Source: Furcasterigmium furcatum | Lineage: Eukaryota; Ascomycota; Sordariomycetes; Glomerellales; Plectosphaerellaceae | Reading direction: 5' to 3' | Length of the DNA stretch: 64,000 nucleotides | NCBI GenBank assembly: GCA_001599815.1 | Contig: BCIA01000004.1 | Coordinates: forward strand, 4,614,082 to 4,678,081 | Part shown: positions 10,607 through 22,569 of the stretch, in pieces | Layout: every line of letters begins with the position of its first letter | Numbering within the stretch: the first letter of the stretch is position 1 | Translations under genes and position numbers: made by a program | The notes under the pieces: generated by a model | What the model was told of the DNA's origin: nothing | Database searches by the model: none | Seen by the model: the letters and a program-made list of their open reading frames with translations, nothing else

Positions 10607-11171
10607 GAAAATATGCCCAGATCTATGTCCAGTGCGGCACTCCGGGTAGCGGCATGTAAGCAAGGTCGGGCTGATATGCCTTATAGATGTAGATGCAGGC
10701 CATGAGCCGACGATATACAAGTACCAAATACCGCTACTGAACGAGTGGTGATAAGTTGTAGCATTATTGATTTGTTTAAGCACGTACTCCTAACTCCAAA
10801 TGCCTCAGCTGGCATAGCGACTGCGGCGAGTCCCCTGAATCCCTGAATTTCAACGGGCGTCGACGAAGTACCCGACTTCCTGATCTTCCCGCCCCTCAAA
10901 ACCATCGCGATGACACTGTAAGCGATTGAATAGACGCTGCTCCGTCCGTGTTGTTTCCCTTTCGCAAGTAGGATCTCTCCCCCTTTGCCATGAGCCAGAA
11001 TCTGACAAAGCCTGAACGCCAGTGATATGGGACTCCAATGTCCAGGTCGACAACTGATGTATCGGGTCATCTACCCGCAACGTTGTTACTGATACTGGTA
11101 TGATAACGAAGCGATGTGCGCGGATCGATCACGCGATCCATCGCACCACGTATTCGCATGGCTGAAGCCCA
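10607..11171. other. Convergent intergenic region
   Basis: 565 bases between the 3' ends of the BTB gene (+) and pis1 (-). No frame here looks genuine; presumed 3' UTRs. Confidence 0.55.
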
Positions 11172-12233
11172 TTACGCGGTCTTCTTCTTCTTCGGAAGAC
11201 CCTGGGCCTTCCTCGACGCGATGTCGCCCTCGGCCAGCCACCGGCACGCCTTGATGAGCTGGACGACGTTGATGATCTGCTTGATGGCCATAACGGGGAA
11301 GCTGACGCCAGTGATGACCCAGGGCCAGAACGAGTCCATCTTGTTGGCGCGGGCCATCTCGAGCGCGGCGGCGCTGTAGGGGTTGGTGAAGAACTGGCCG
11401 AGGATGGACGAGTTGACCTGCGCTCCGGCCTGGATCTCGGCGCCGATGGGAGTCGTGAGCAGCTGCGGAGAGAGGAGGGGCGAGGAGAAGGAGAGGAGGT
11501 AGAGGCCGATGAAGAAGAGCTCGTTCAGGGCGCAGCAGATGAAGAGGAAGGTCTGGAAGGGGAGGATCAGTCAGCCGAGGTCCTCGAAAGGGATGAATAC
11601 GGCTCCGGCGTGTAACGTACCTTGTTGGTATAGTAGAGGTTGAGCACCCAGCTCCGGCTCTTATCGACGCTCTTGTGGCTGCTGTCGGAGCCGCCCATGG
11701 CGAGGGAGGCATACATGTGGATGTAGTGGCTCGAGAAGTCGAGGGACAGCAGGCCCTGGAAGACGATGGTCCATCGGGGGAAGGCGCATGACAGGAACAT
11801 CAGGAGGCATGACGTCGCGCAGCGGTCTGTGACCATGTCGAGGACGGCGCCGAAGCGCGTAGACTGCTCAAACACGCGGGCGGCATAGCCATCGAGGGCA
11901 TCGAGAAGGGCGGACACGCTGTAGAGGAAGGAGCACGTGCGCGGGTGCAGCGGCATGTAGTAGAGAGATGCAATGGCGAGGATGATGCGGATGTAGCCTG
12001 AAGAGCTCGAGGGTCAGCGTTTGTCGGGATGTCCGGGGATGCCGGTGGTGATAGGACCTACCGATAACATTTGGCCAGAAGAGGAAGATGTTTTCTTCGG
12101 GCCCGTCGACTGAGGCGTCAGCTGAGGTCGCGTGCGCAGAGCCATTGCCGTTCAGCAAGGACTTCTGCTCGTCGTTATCTGTTGCGGCGGCGGCGGCCGC
12201 AGCTGCTTGACGTCTAGTCTGGCGAGTCGACAT
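11172..12233 (-). CDS. pis1: CDP-diacylglycerol-inositol 3-phosphatidyltransferase
   Basis: Three exons (12233-12062, 11997-11621, 11552-11172), 309 aa. Role: transfers the phosphatidyl group from CDP-diacylglycerol to myo-inositol in the ER, making phosphatidylinositol for phosphoinositides, GPI anchors and inositol sphingolipids. Seen: the CDP-alcohol phosphotransferase signature D-x2-DG-x2-AR-x8-G-x3-D-x3-D (LDALDGYAARVFEQ then FGAVLDMVTDR), several hydrophobic helices, an Ala/Gln-rich polar N-terminus, and a C-terminus ending KKTA, a dilysine ER-retrieval signal. The first intron splits the Gly codon of VIGYIR, a conserved entry to helix 1. Length is slightly above yeast Pis1, owing to the N-terminal extension. 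Essential in yeast. Confidence 0.95.
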
Positions 12234-13587
12234 GATTCAAGCTCCTAGCAAGCTGCTCTCTCAAAGGATACGGGTTGGATGGATGCCAGAGGGAAACCCA
12301 GGGGCCGGCGGAGTTTGCAGAAGGATTCCAAGAGGCTCGGCGGAGATCTCGGAAGCACCGCTTAGAGATGGGTCGGTTCTGACGGTATGGGCGTCGCGTG
12401 TCTGGCGACAGTGGGCTGCGGTTGACGTATGCGTTGAGGTAGGTCGAAAGAGGGATCAAAATCAGGAGAGGCGACAGGTGTTGGAGGTCAAGGAGCGGAT
12501 GTGAAGAAGACAAAGGGTGAGTTGGCCCCAAGCCAAGCGGTGCTGAGGGTGAAATTATCGTCTCTTGGCCCTGGCGGGTTTTCGAGGTTTCCGTTCGGGA
12601 GCTTTCGTCACTCTTGTCAGATCCACGCATCTTACGGCGCCGCAACGAGCGCGGGAGGCCCGTATCTGCCTGCGACGTCCCAGCTCCAGGGGTCAGAACG
12701 CCAAGACAGCCACGCTAAAGTGGCCACGATTAGGCACGGAACCCCCGAGACCCCGACAGGTGGAGCGGGTCCCCCTGTAGCCTTAGTCAGCTTAAAGAGG
12801 GGACGGGAAGAGGGGCGCAACCGTTCTTGGGGCAGGTACAACACTGTTTTCCCGCCATTTTATTTCGGCCTGCATCCATCCTCTCCCACGTGCTGCCACG
12901 GCCACTCTGAGAGCCTCGGGAGGACTTGCTCTGTCGGTGACCAAGGGTCCTAGAAACTTGGAATTCCTAGGAGCTCGTGAAATGGCTCTTGGGTAGTAGG
13001 TTCGCACACCCCGCTTTCCTCTCCGGCAGACTAGAACAAGAACCTGGGCTTCAACCATGTCAGCCGGACCCTGGTCCCTTATCATCCTGCATATCTCCCT
13101 CCCACCCTCTGCGGCACCATATCTTGTCTTATATCTCCCTCCCCTCTTATCAATGGCGGGGTAACTTTTGGGACTGGCGGGCCTCGTGCTTTGATATCTA
13201 CCTTCATTGAGCAGGTTGAGCCAGGACTCCGGACAAGGTCCTGAGTTCGGCGCAGCCAGCCCTGTCAAGCATTGAGTTGCTCAGTCCTGTGCTCCAGGTC
13301 ATCCAAAGTCACGTTACCATCAACGGAAAAAGCTTGTATTGCTTCCTCATACCCAGACCTACGGTCTGAACCCATTCCCGTGCCCTTGCAACGCCTCTCT
13401 TTTTCCTGCCATCCGGCCCGGCCCTGTCTAACACCAACCCGATATCCAGCTCTATCCCGCCCAGTGGGAGATGTAAATAAGATTGCGTGCTCTCCAATAC
13501 CTACCGAAATTCCAACCCCATATCACATGATGAAACAGCCATCGCCCCTTTTTCGTGTTGACCTACGGCATTCTCCCTACTCACTAC
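12234..13587. promoter_or_regulatory. Upstream of pis1 / 3' flank of OMP decarboxylase
   Basis: 1.35 kb between two minus-strand genes. The part near 12234-12600 is purine-rich on the plus strand (pyrimidine-rich leader for pis1). Scattered open frames lack known motifs. No tRNA or repeat seen. Confidence 0.45.
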
Positions 13588-14694
13588 CTATTGAGGGGTA
13601 CCGGCAACGCGCTGCAGGTACGCCTTCCACGCCCGTGAACGGTACCTCTCCGCTTCCGTAGGCGGATCTGCCGCCTTGAGGATGCCCCGTCCCACAATGA
13701 CAATATCGGTGCCACACAGCCCGATGAGCTTCTGGGGCGTGTTATACTGTTGGCCCTTGCCGTCGCCACCAACGACCCCGTTCTCCTCGTCTCCCTCCGG
13801 CGGCAGCTGGCAGCCCGGCGTCATGTGGATAAACGTATCACTCGGCTCCGTGTTCAGGGGGGACTGGGCGACGTAGCCCATGACGAAACCGCTGTGTTCC
13901 CGCGCCGCCTCCACGCAGGCCTGGGTGTACTCCTTGTTCATGAAGTTCCCGGCGCTCGACATCTGCGCCAGAATAAGCAGGCCCCGCTCCGGGGGCGCTT
14001 CCTCGATGCCGGCGAACACGGTATCTTCGCTCGAGGACTCATTTCGCGGGAACCGGGGGGAGGCAGCCGACTCGTAGTGCTGCGTGAGGGTCGTGACCGA
14101 CACGATGCTGCCCTTCCGGCCGTCGGCGTCGCGGTGGTATGCTGAGGGGTCCGAGGTGTGTGCGAGGTCCTCCTCTTGCTCGTCGAAGCTTTCTGACTTG
14201 GGAGTGCCGACCGAGACGGACGTCCTGACCTCGTACTGGTAACGCTCGCGCCATTTAGCCGCCGCCTCGGCGAGCGCAGTGACGGCCGCCTTGCCAGGCA
14301 CCATGTTCACGTTGGTGATGTGGGCCCATTCGATGATGCGTGCGGATCCGGCAACGTACTGCATCTGCACTGTATTGCCAATGTCGCCGAACTTGCGGTC
14401 TTCGAAGATGAGGAAGCCGTGCTTGCGGGCGAGCTGAGCGAGCTTCGCGCCGGTTCCCGTCTGGGGGTTGAAGTCCCAGCCGGAAACGACATCGTGATGC
14501 GTCTTCAGGACGACGATAGAAGGTCCAATCTTGTCGGCGAGGTACAGGAGCTCGCGGGCGCTCGAGACATCTGCGCTCAGGCAGAGGTTTGAGGCCTTGA
14601 GGTCCATCAGGCGCAAGAGGTAGGCGGTGAGGGGGTGGCCGGCGGCTTGCGCCCTTGCGCCGAAGGTCTGTTTGAGGGTCGGGTGGGAGGCCAT
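13588..14694 (-). CDS. pyr-4: Orotidine 5'-phosphate decarboxylase
   Basis: Single exon, 368 aa. Catalyses OMP to UMP, the last step of de novo pyrimidine synthesis, in the cytosol. Seen: substrate-binding LCLSADV (about 37-43), VVLKTHHDVV (61-70), the catalytic FEDRKFGDIGNT with Lys101 and Asp104, WAHITNVNMVPG, ERGLLILAQMSS, FVMGYVAQSP, TPGCQL and the phosphate-binding DIVIVGRGI. An acidic, serine-rich insert of roughly 100 residues (about 165-240) interrupts the barrel; such an insert is known in Neurospora pyr-4 and other Pezizomycotina and absent from yeast Ura3. Also called ura3, pyrG or pyr4. Widely known as the uridine/5-FOA selectable locus. Confident. Confidence 0.97.
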   Translation of the reverse strand: MASHPTLKQTFGARAQAAGHPLTAYLLRLMDLKASNLCLSADVSSARELLYLADKIGPSIVVLKTHHDVVSGWDFNPQTGTGAKLAQLARKHGFLIFEDRKFGDIGNTVQMQYVAGSARIIEWAHITNVNMVPGKAAVTALAEAAAKWRERYQYEVRTSVSVGTPKSESFDEQEEDLAHTSDPSAYHRDADGRKGSIVSVTTLTQHYESAASPRFPRNESSSEDTVFAGIEEAPPERGLLILAQMSSAGNFMNKEYTQACVEAAREHSGFVMGYVAQSPLNTEPSDTFIHMTPGCQLPPEGDEENGVVGGDGKGQQYNTPQKLIGLCGTDIVIVGRGILKAADPPTEAERYRSRAWKAYLQRVAGTPQ

Positions 14695-16808
14695 CGTGAG
14701 CGAGGGTGATTGATCGCAACCGTTTGATATGACTACACTGGTGAAGTGGCTCTCGCGGTCGAAACCAGCTCGCGAAGCCGAGACAGGGTCCGAGAAGCGT
14801 TTGTAGAGTGTGGGACGCGGGGATCAGAGGCCGTTGAGAGGTCGCGTCGTTGTCGTTGTCGTCGTCGAGAGACCAGGAAGAGGATGGGGCTCAAGGATAC
14901 AGGCTGGCGTATAAAGCCAGATGTGGCGACGCTGGAAAGCTAGAGGACTCGGGACAAGGTCAAATAACAAGGCAGGAGGTTGACGATGAGAAAAAAGGTG
15001 TTGTCGATTTAGGTGGTGGTTAGGACTAGTGAAGACTAATGAGGTGTGGTGGGGAAGCCGAGAGGCAGTAGGCGCAGGTCGGAGGGGAGCTACACCAGTG
15101 AGGAAGGAAGGACCAGGGCAGTGGGACGGGACATCACCTCAGCTGTTGCGCGCCGCCGCCGGTGGGACAGCACAACTTCTTGTACCTGTTCAGCTGCGGC
15201 TATGTACCCTGCCATCGTCTTGCCTTGCCCTGCCACCCATCTCTCAGGCGAGGTGTGGGCTGGAGGTATTCACACCTGACCCATGGATGGGCGGGAGCTC
15301 AGAGCTCCAGCTGTCACTGACCGAAGATCGCTGCTCGTTCATTTCCACTAGGGGCTCAGACTCGGGTTCGCCCTTGACCGGCCGAGCCTGGAACGGCAGT
15401 TCGACGACGACGACCGCAACAGGCCATGTTCATTTTCCCCAGGAGGGACCGTTGCGCGCGCGCTCGCTGCGCGATGATATCAGAAAGGAGGCTGCCCGTC
15501 GACCCGAGATTGAACGGAGCGGCCCCAGTCGCGGCTGAGCGGTTGCAAACGCCTGCCACAGTCTCAGTCGTGCAACCTGACTCCAACCGTCCGTCTGGCA
15601 TTGTCTCTCCCTCGACGCCACAGCAGGGTGCGAAACAGCCGGCGGGGGGTGATATCATCTCTTATGCCTGGGCAGAAAACTCTACGGCACGAAGGTTCGG
15701 GAGGTTGTGCATCCGGCTCTTGGGGGACACCATGCTTCACCTCTCTGCCGGTGCTCGCCCGACGCAACATCACAGACGCACCGAATCGGAGCAAACACCC
15801 GGGAGGCCTGTCATCTCAGCACCGTACTCGCGGGAGGCAGTGGTCCGTTCGCTCCCCGTCAGACTTGAGACCCCCATCCGTGCACGATGGCTAGTGCTCT
15901 CGAACTGGTTGACAAGGTCCGGAGATGGTGAGGGTCGCATGTGAGCTCTCTCGACCCTGCATTTGGGGTCGCCATCTCGCTAGGCTCTCCTTTCAGTGGG
16001 AGTGCTGCACCCACCAGTTAACTGCCGGCCCGGCGCTCGCTGGACTCGGCTGATGATCAGATGCGTTTGTTGGCGTTGCGTGAAGCTTCCCATGTCCGGC
16101 CAAGCTCGATCGAAACCCTGCGACCGCCTGCTGCTTCCACTCCCAGCTTGCCAGACTTCCATTTCCATGCCAGTGCACTTGGATCTTGCCCAGGGCCTGG
16201 ATGTGAATTAGCGCGCCGCTTCCAGCAAAGGAAGCACGGCCTTCTTTCTACCCAACTCCCGTGGCCCGGATTTAAAGCCCCGTTATCACGGACTTTGGAG
16301 CTCGCCTCGGCCGGAGAAAATATCCGGCGACTCTCTACGTGTATATGTACAATACCTACATCCCAATAAAGTCAGCGCCAATTCCCGTCCCAGTGTGACG
16401 ACATTGGATGTCCAGGTAAGTTGTCGATCTTTTATGGGCAGGGCACGGACAGTTGATCCATCGGTCGCCATCGGACCGTTCCAGGTTCAATTACCCCGCC
16501 ACCCGGCCGGAGAGACCCCCAAGCCGCAAAAAGACTAGCGACTTGGTCCTCCACCGAGGCTGCCGTCTGCGCTGAACCAACCGCCGCAGCGACGCCGAAG
16601 CACCCTCAGCCAGCCAGCCAGAGCCGATGCGACAGCCGGCCTGCGATCCTTATTCGAGATTCACAGTCCTCCTGCAGGCGGTCGCGAGCCCGTTGCCATC
16701 CATTGAACGTATTTTTTTTGACTTGCGACGACCGAGAGAGCGCCGGTATTGCGACCGTGGCCTCTCCCTCCTCCTCCGCCGCGAATCCAAATCTCACCTC
16801 GAACTGCA
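14695..16808. promoter_or_regulatory. Divergent intergenic region, pyr-4 / Zn2Cys6 regulator
   Basis: 2.1 kb between divergent genes. Many short overlapping frames but none with a recognisable domain or fungal-style splice pattern. It should contain the pyr-4 promoter at the left and the promoter and leader of the transcription factor at the right. I see nothing else I can support. Confidence 0.45.
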
Positions 16809-19588
16809 ATGTCGTCCACCATGGAATCGATTGAAGACAGGAGCCCCAGCTCCACCGATGCGCCCCGGGAAGAGGAGCCTCGCGAGGGCAGGGTGCGTAA
16901 GCGTCGCAGGCTCGTCATTTCCTGCTCAGAGTGCCACCGCCGCAAGCAAAAGGTCTGCAGTCCTGCCGTCGCCAACATATTCCATACCCCGTAGCTGACC
17001 CCCGGGCAACAGTGCGACAGAGAGTTGCCGTGCGCAAACTGCAAGTCGCGAGGGAAAGAATCAAAGTGCCACTACGAGACGGGAGCGCCGACCTCCAAGG
17101 AGCGCGGCAAGACGTCGTTGGACGATGACAATCCGAACCGGAACGGCATGCCGACGCTTCCTCCCTTCGAGAGCCTATCGACTGCGGCAGCCAACTGGGG
17201 ATACTCGCAGGCAGGAGGCTCGACTCTCGGGTTTTTGAAGAAGATCGAGACAGTGAATGGAGACTCGGGGCTGTCGGCATCGGCTGTGCCGCAGATCAAC
17301 GAGGAATTCGCCGTCAGGGAGCGGTACAAGTCCTATATCCGGCAGCTTCCAGCCAAGAGCTACATCCAGAGGCTTGTCGACGTCTATTTTGAAGAGTTCA
17401 ACGAGTAAGCCGTGCCGTACCAGTCTGCCTGGAAACCCGAAGCGTGCGCAAAGCTGACCTGCTCCTCCAAGCGCTTACTACCCCCTCGATCCGGACATCT
17501 TCCAAGCACAATTGGCCGACTGGAATAATTTATCCTTCAGTGTGCTCTCCTCGGCAGGTCCTCATGGACTGTCTCCTGATCTCAGAGTTTTTCCAGCCCT
17601 GGTTTTCCAAGTCATGGCCATCGCCCTGCTGGTCCTGCCGGAGGAGCCCCACGAGTTCTACGACCACCTCAAGTATGCTGGAAACATGACTTTTGAAGAC
17701 CTGGCTTCGGACTACAGCGACTCAAGCGTTGGTATCCTGACCCTTCTTGGCAAGAGAAACATTACTCTTTCTGCTGTGTAAATCCCCCTCACCCGGACTC
17801 CTCAATGACTTCGTTAAAGAGACAGGCTTGCTAACCTTTGGCGATAACACATAGTCAAGCCAGCTTCTTGCGCGCCAACTACCTCAAGTACACTGGCAAG
17901 GTTACAGAATCCGTGAGATCCTCCTCCGCGATGTGACATACCCAGCTTAGGAACTAAATGTTGTGTAGTGGCACTCCATCAGTAGCTCCATCAAAGACGC
18001 ACAAGAGATCGGCATGCATAGAGATAGTCATGATCCTCGGCCGGCAAGCAACTCCGTCGAAGACATCTTGGAGAATCAATGGCTCATTCAGCGTAAGACG
18101 CGATGCCTGTCCATATTTTGATCTTGCCACTAACTTCCAACGTAGGGCGGAGGAGAGTGTACATGCTATTAATGCTCTGGGACGTTGTAAGTGGCCGCCC
18201 TTCAACAACTTGGCCTTCCAGCTATGTCTGACCAAAATTCGATAGCACTGCGGCGTAGTCTTGGGTCGACCAGGGACGATTGACTGGAGAGCCTGTATGA
18301 CCGCTCCCCAACACCCTGAGCAACTTTCTAGCTAACTCGTCGTAAGCTCCACCGACGCTTCCAATCGACGCGCCTTTGCCCAAAGACCGCCGTCAGACAC
18401 CACTCAATCCTCGGAATGAGGATCGGGATCCGCCCACGCCAATTACGAAACAACTTGCCGCTTTCAAACTCATTCAGCCCCTCGTCAAGGTGATGGAGCT
18501 CGAACAGGACGGACCGTGTCCCAAGGACTATGACAAAGTCGACAAAGTGCATGCCCTGTCATCGAAACTATACGAGGAGATGCCAGCGTATCTCCGCCCG
18601 GAGAACCCTGACACGAGATGGGATGATCATCCCGACTGCAAGTTCCTGCCGGCCGCAAGACCATACATGGCGCAGATTCACTGTACGACGACCGATATCT
18701 GCTTTCTGGGGGAATGGGAAGAAGCTGACCTTTGCAGACTTTGACTTCATCGCCATTCACAGGCCTTACGTCTTTCATCGCAAGCGCAGCCGGACAGAGG
18801 CGCTGCATGCCAGCATCAGGATGCTCGACAGCCAGCTCGAGACATTTAGAGGGCTGGACCCCAAGACATGGCGAAACTTCCTCCTTTTCTTCGGCAGCTT
18901 CGACGCCGTTGTCTTGATGGCGTCCATCTTCATCTTCTTCCCGCGGGAGCATGCCGACCTCGCTCCAAAGGCGCTCCTCGAGTTCCAGGAGACTCAGGCA
19001 CGGTTTGGTAGGTCTGCCTGGTACAGGCTCCTCTTATCTTCATGAATTCGACTGACCGCCATCCCAGCTGCCATGCGAGAGAGGAACAAGCTAGCCAGGG
19101 CGGCTCAGGGCGTGATGCAAGTCATCTATGGCAAATTCAAAAAGGCCATCGACAGCCAGGCACCACCACGGAGCACGACCGTCTCAACAATCGACAGCCC
19201 AGACTCGGGGCGTGACTCGGCCGGCACCGCCGCAACAAGCGTCGACATGCTGCTCAACAATCCGCCGGGCCTCACACCTGGCAGCAGCAGTAGCCAGCAA
19301 CTGTCCCCAGCAGCCGTGCCCAAAAAGTACGACGACTCGCAGTTTTTGCCACCGCCAGCCGAGTGGAACATGCCGGCGAACCTGAACTGGGATTTTGGCA
19401 GCATGGCGCCCCTCTTCCCCATGGGCGACATCATATACAACGATCTCAGCACCCTGGACAACTCCATGAATTGGGCCTCAGGGGCCGCGCCCGCCGCCCC
19501 CATGCCGGCATTCGAGGGTGATTTTGGCGGCGACAGTTTCTGGACGTTGATGAACCAGTACGATCCGGGGCCAAGGCAACCGATCTAG
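16809..19588 (+). CDS. Zn2Cys6 fungal transcription factor
   Basis: Ten exons: 16809-16952, 17013-17404, 17472-17777, 17855-17912, 17969-18092, 18146-18186, 18247-18294 (or 18246), 18347-18682, 18738-19007, 19068-19588; about 746 aa. Seen: a basic stretch VRKRRR, then the zinc cluster C-x2-C-x6-C-x5-C-x2-C-x8-C, split by intron 1 after the third-Cys approach (RRKQK/CDREL). The fungal-specific middle homology domain follows (YYPLDPDIFQ, SISSSIKDAQEIGMHRD, RRRRVYMLLMLWDVHCGVVLGRPGTIDW). The C-terminus is Ser/Thr/Pro-rich and may activate. Presumably a nuclear DNA-binding regulator for CGG-type sites. No enzyme or transporter cluster adjoins it, so the target pathway cannot be guessed. The exon model keeps one frame throughout; exons 4-7 are short (41-124 nt). 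An in-frame ATG at 16821 is an alternative start. Confidence 0.88.
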
Positions 19589-21092
19589 TGATTGAGAGCA
19601 AATAGGACCGCACGACGGGTGTGTTTCGAGCGCATTGGACGACATTCTACTTGTCTGAACCTGATTTTGCTTGGCCGCTGCGTCGCAGAACAGACGGACG
19701 TCAACTTACTTGATGAAACTTGTGATTATGTGGCCGAACTCCGGGGGGAAACCAAGTAAGCCGCCCGAAACAAACATTCAAGACAGCCCTCGATGTTCCC
19801 CCCCGGGGTAGATATGGCGTCAGGACAGTCGTGGCTGTGCCTGCGAGGACGTTTCTGTGAGCTGCAATAATGATATGCCTGTGATGGACATCCACCAAAC
19901 CCAGCAGTCTCAAACCTATTCAGCGGACTTGGATACCAGCCTCTTGAGGGCTTCCACGGCTCTTGGTGATGTTGTCCTGCTCGGACTCGGGCGCCATGCC
20001 TTCGTTCCTCGGCGGGTTATTGTCTAGCTTTGTTGGAAAGGGGTACGGTCGGAGACGCATCACGGCTCGAAGGTCTGGCTAAATGGCAGCAGGCACGTTT
20101 GGGCCGCTCTCTAATTATGTATGGGCACGTTCGAATGCACGGCGGCGGTCTGGAAGCCAGCGTGGTAATTAACCATGGCGGCGGACCTGAGGCACAGCGA
20201 CCGGGCGGATGTTGTTGGTGATGCGGCCAGGGGCTGGAGATGAGGGCAAGACAAGGGTTTGAGTACCTCATGCGATAACCAGAAACAGATGCATCTCTTG
20301 GTTGGCTTCCCCCTTATCACTGACCAAGATTTGCATTCAGCATGTGAGGTTCCAGCCTGTTGGAGATGACGAACACCATCCGAGATTGTCCATCAATGGA
20401 TATGCTGCATTCTCCACTCGAGATCACACGACATGATTGGCTTCCCGTCCGCACTAGTCATTTCCGTCCAGGGGGTCTTATGCTGGACAGAAGGGGCGAC
20501 TGCACTGGCAGAGTCGTCCTGGCCAGGCCTTTCAACATTCATGGCCAACGACGCGCCAAGCCCAGGAACACCCAGGTTCCCGTCATCCAGGTGGGATCAG
20601 GTCGGTAATAAAGTTGCCTGAGAGACAAGCTCGTGACCCCTGTCGCGTCCCCGGCCCCGGAAGCATCAGCCATCTCCCACGGAAGCTTGCTAGTACGTAG
20701 TCGATGGATCCAGGGCTGGGACGCTAAACTCTCGGATACCAGCCGTTTTCGACATGGCTCGTGCGGCCTGCGGGCAGGTACGAGCAGGACCGGGATTACC
20801 GCGCTACTCTCCTTGGAGTGGAGTAATTACGTCCCCCACTGGCCCCCTGCCTCCTTTTTCTGTCCTCCTCCATTCCATGTGCACTCGACTTGGTTCTTCG
20901 TCGTCTGCGTCTCCTTCCTCCTCGCTCGCACCAATTCCATCCTCTCGCTGAGCATCCTCCTTCGTTAATCCTCAGCGAACCGGTGTCTCCTGGCTTTTTC
21001 GCCATCGTCGTCCATCGCGGCCCTCACCTCACCACTTTCCTTTTCCCGGGGCCTTCGCCAGACCACGTGCGGGCGCGCGAAACCGAGACAAG
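19589..21092. promoter_or_regulatory. Intergenic region upstream of the glycosyltransferase
   Basis: 1.5 kb between two plus-strand genes. Pyrimidine-rich from about 20840 to 21040, probably the leader of the next gene. No further gene or RNA is recognisable. Confidence 0.45.
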
Positions 21093-22569
21093 ATGATTCC
21101 AGGACTTTTGCGAAGCCGCATGGCGGTCGCCTGCGTGGCGGCCATCATGATCCTCACATTTCTGATCGGCCTCGCTCATCATCAAAATTACTCTTTCAAC
21201 GTGCCATATCTGTAAGTCGCCGAACCCCAGCGTTGCAGCATCTGTCCTGTCGCGGAGGTTGGTGATGCGACCGTGCCGTTGGGTGTGGCAAACGATGTCT
21301 CCAGCCAAGACACAGACTGGAGATCTTTTGAACTGCGCTGAGACTCTTCATTCTCGAACAGGACAGACGGGTCGGGTGTCGTCAGCGGCGGCGGCGGCGG
21401 CGGCTCAGTCGACTCCGAGGCCGGCCTGCGCAAGTTCTTCATCGAGCACATCTCACCACCCTCGGTCAAGCTCGACGCGCCCACGTACAAGCCCTACGGC
21501 GGATTCGAATGGAAGCTGCCCGAGAACGTCAAGCCCAGGTGGACCAAGCCCCTCGGCAAGGACCTCTGCATCTTCGACCTGGACAACCGCCCGTTTGAGG
21601 AGGATGGCCAGATCTTCGGCTCCAAGCCCTTGAGCTGGACTGACAATCCTCAGAGGATTCACGGCCTGTCGCTCGGTGTTCTCCAGCACTGGCTGTACGG
21701 TATGTCGTTCCCTCGATTCTCCGCCGATTCCAGCACTCTGTCACGCCCTGCGCTTGTCCGCTCCCGTCGCGATCTACCCGATATCCACTCTCCCAGTCCC
21801 CGTCACGCGCACGTCATAATTACAGTACAGATTCCCGTCTGACAGTGAGCAAACAGCCAAGATCCACGGATACCAGTACTACTACGTCCAAACGGGCGAG
21901 TTCGAGGACCGCCGTGCGTCGTGGAAGAAGCCCGCCATTCTCGGCAGGATCATCAAGAAGCACAAGACCTGCGTCTACATGGACTCGGACGCCATCTTCA
22001 ATCACATGGATCTGCCCGTTGAGTGGCTGATGAACTACTGGGACATCAACAAGGATACCAACTCGGTCGCCCTGGCTATTGACCCCAAGGCCGACCACAA
22101 CAAGGATAAGAAGGGCAAGCTGTACGACAATACCGGTTTCATGATCACACAAAACCGTCCCGTCACCTTCGACATGATGGCCGACTGGTCCGTCTGCGCC
22201 GACGACGGCGGCAAGCACCCCGACTGCACCGAGTACCGCACCGTCGCCTGGGGCCGGCCTTCCGACCAGGGCGGCTTCGGCAACTTCATCCGCTACGACT
22301 ACAAGGACCATGTCAAGGAGCTGCCCTGCTCCGAGGCCAACGGATTCCCCGAGGACCACTCCGAGTGCGTCGGCACCTTCATCAAGCACCTGTGGTCCGG
22401 GGCCGGCAAGAACGAGCTGATCAAGATCGCCATCGGCCAGCAGATCCCCGGCAAGTTCCTCGAAATCTTCCACAGGCAGCTCCTCAAGGAGAAGAACGAC
22501 TTTTACCTCACAGAAGAGCAGCTTATGAGCGATGCCTGGCTGAAGGAGCCGTTGAAGAAGAGCTCATAG
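21093..22569 (+). CDS. Type II membrane glycosyltransferase, GT34/GMA12-MNN10-like
   Basis: Three exons (21093-21211, 21362-21699, 21857-22569), 389 aa. Seen: a short cytosolic tail, one signal-anchor helix (about residues 10-27), a luminal stem with a run of Gly, then a catalytic domain with GYQYYYVQ, the DxD metal/nucleotide-sugar site in YMDSDAIFN (Asp195 and Asp197), DNTGFMITQNRP, and a C-terminal helical part. The layout fits Golgi alpha-mannosyl or alpha-galactosyltransferases that trim or extend protein glycans. Similarity is to the fold and DxD region, so donor and acceptor cannot be stated. Intron 2 ends at AAACAG before the Ala codon of AKIHGY; an earlier AG at 21844-21845 would shift the frame. 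Orthologs in Pezizomycotina are usually labelled nucleotide-diphospho-sugar transferase. Confidence 0.82.

Noticed and set aside
13750..14145. Plus-strand frames opposite pyr-4
   Set aside because: Overlap the conserved OMP decarboxylase exon; no independent support.
15029..16369. Several 100-170 codon frames upstream of the Zn2Cys6 gene
   Set aside because: Overlapping on both strands with random-looking composition; no recognisable domain.
16809..22569. Secondary-metabolite cluster around the Zn2Cys6 factor
   Set aside because: No backbone synthase, oxidoreductase or transporter adjoins it; neighbours are pyr-4 and a Golgi glycosyltransferase.
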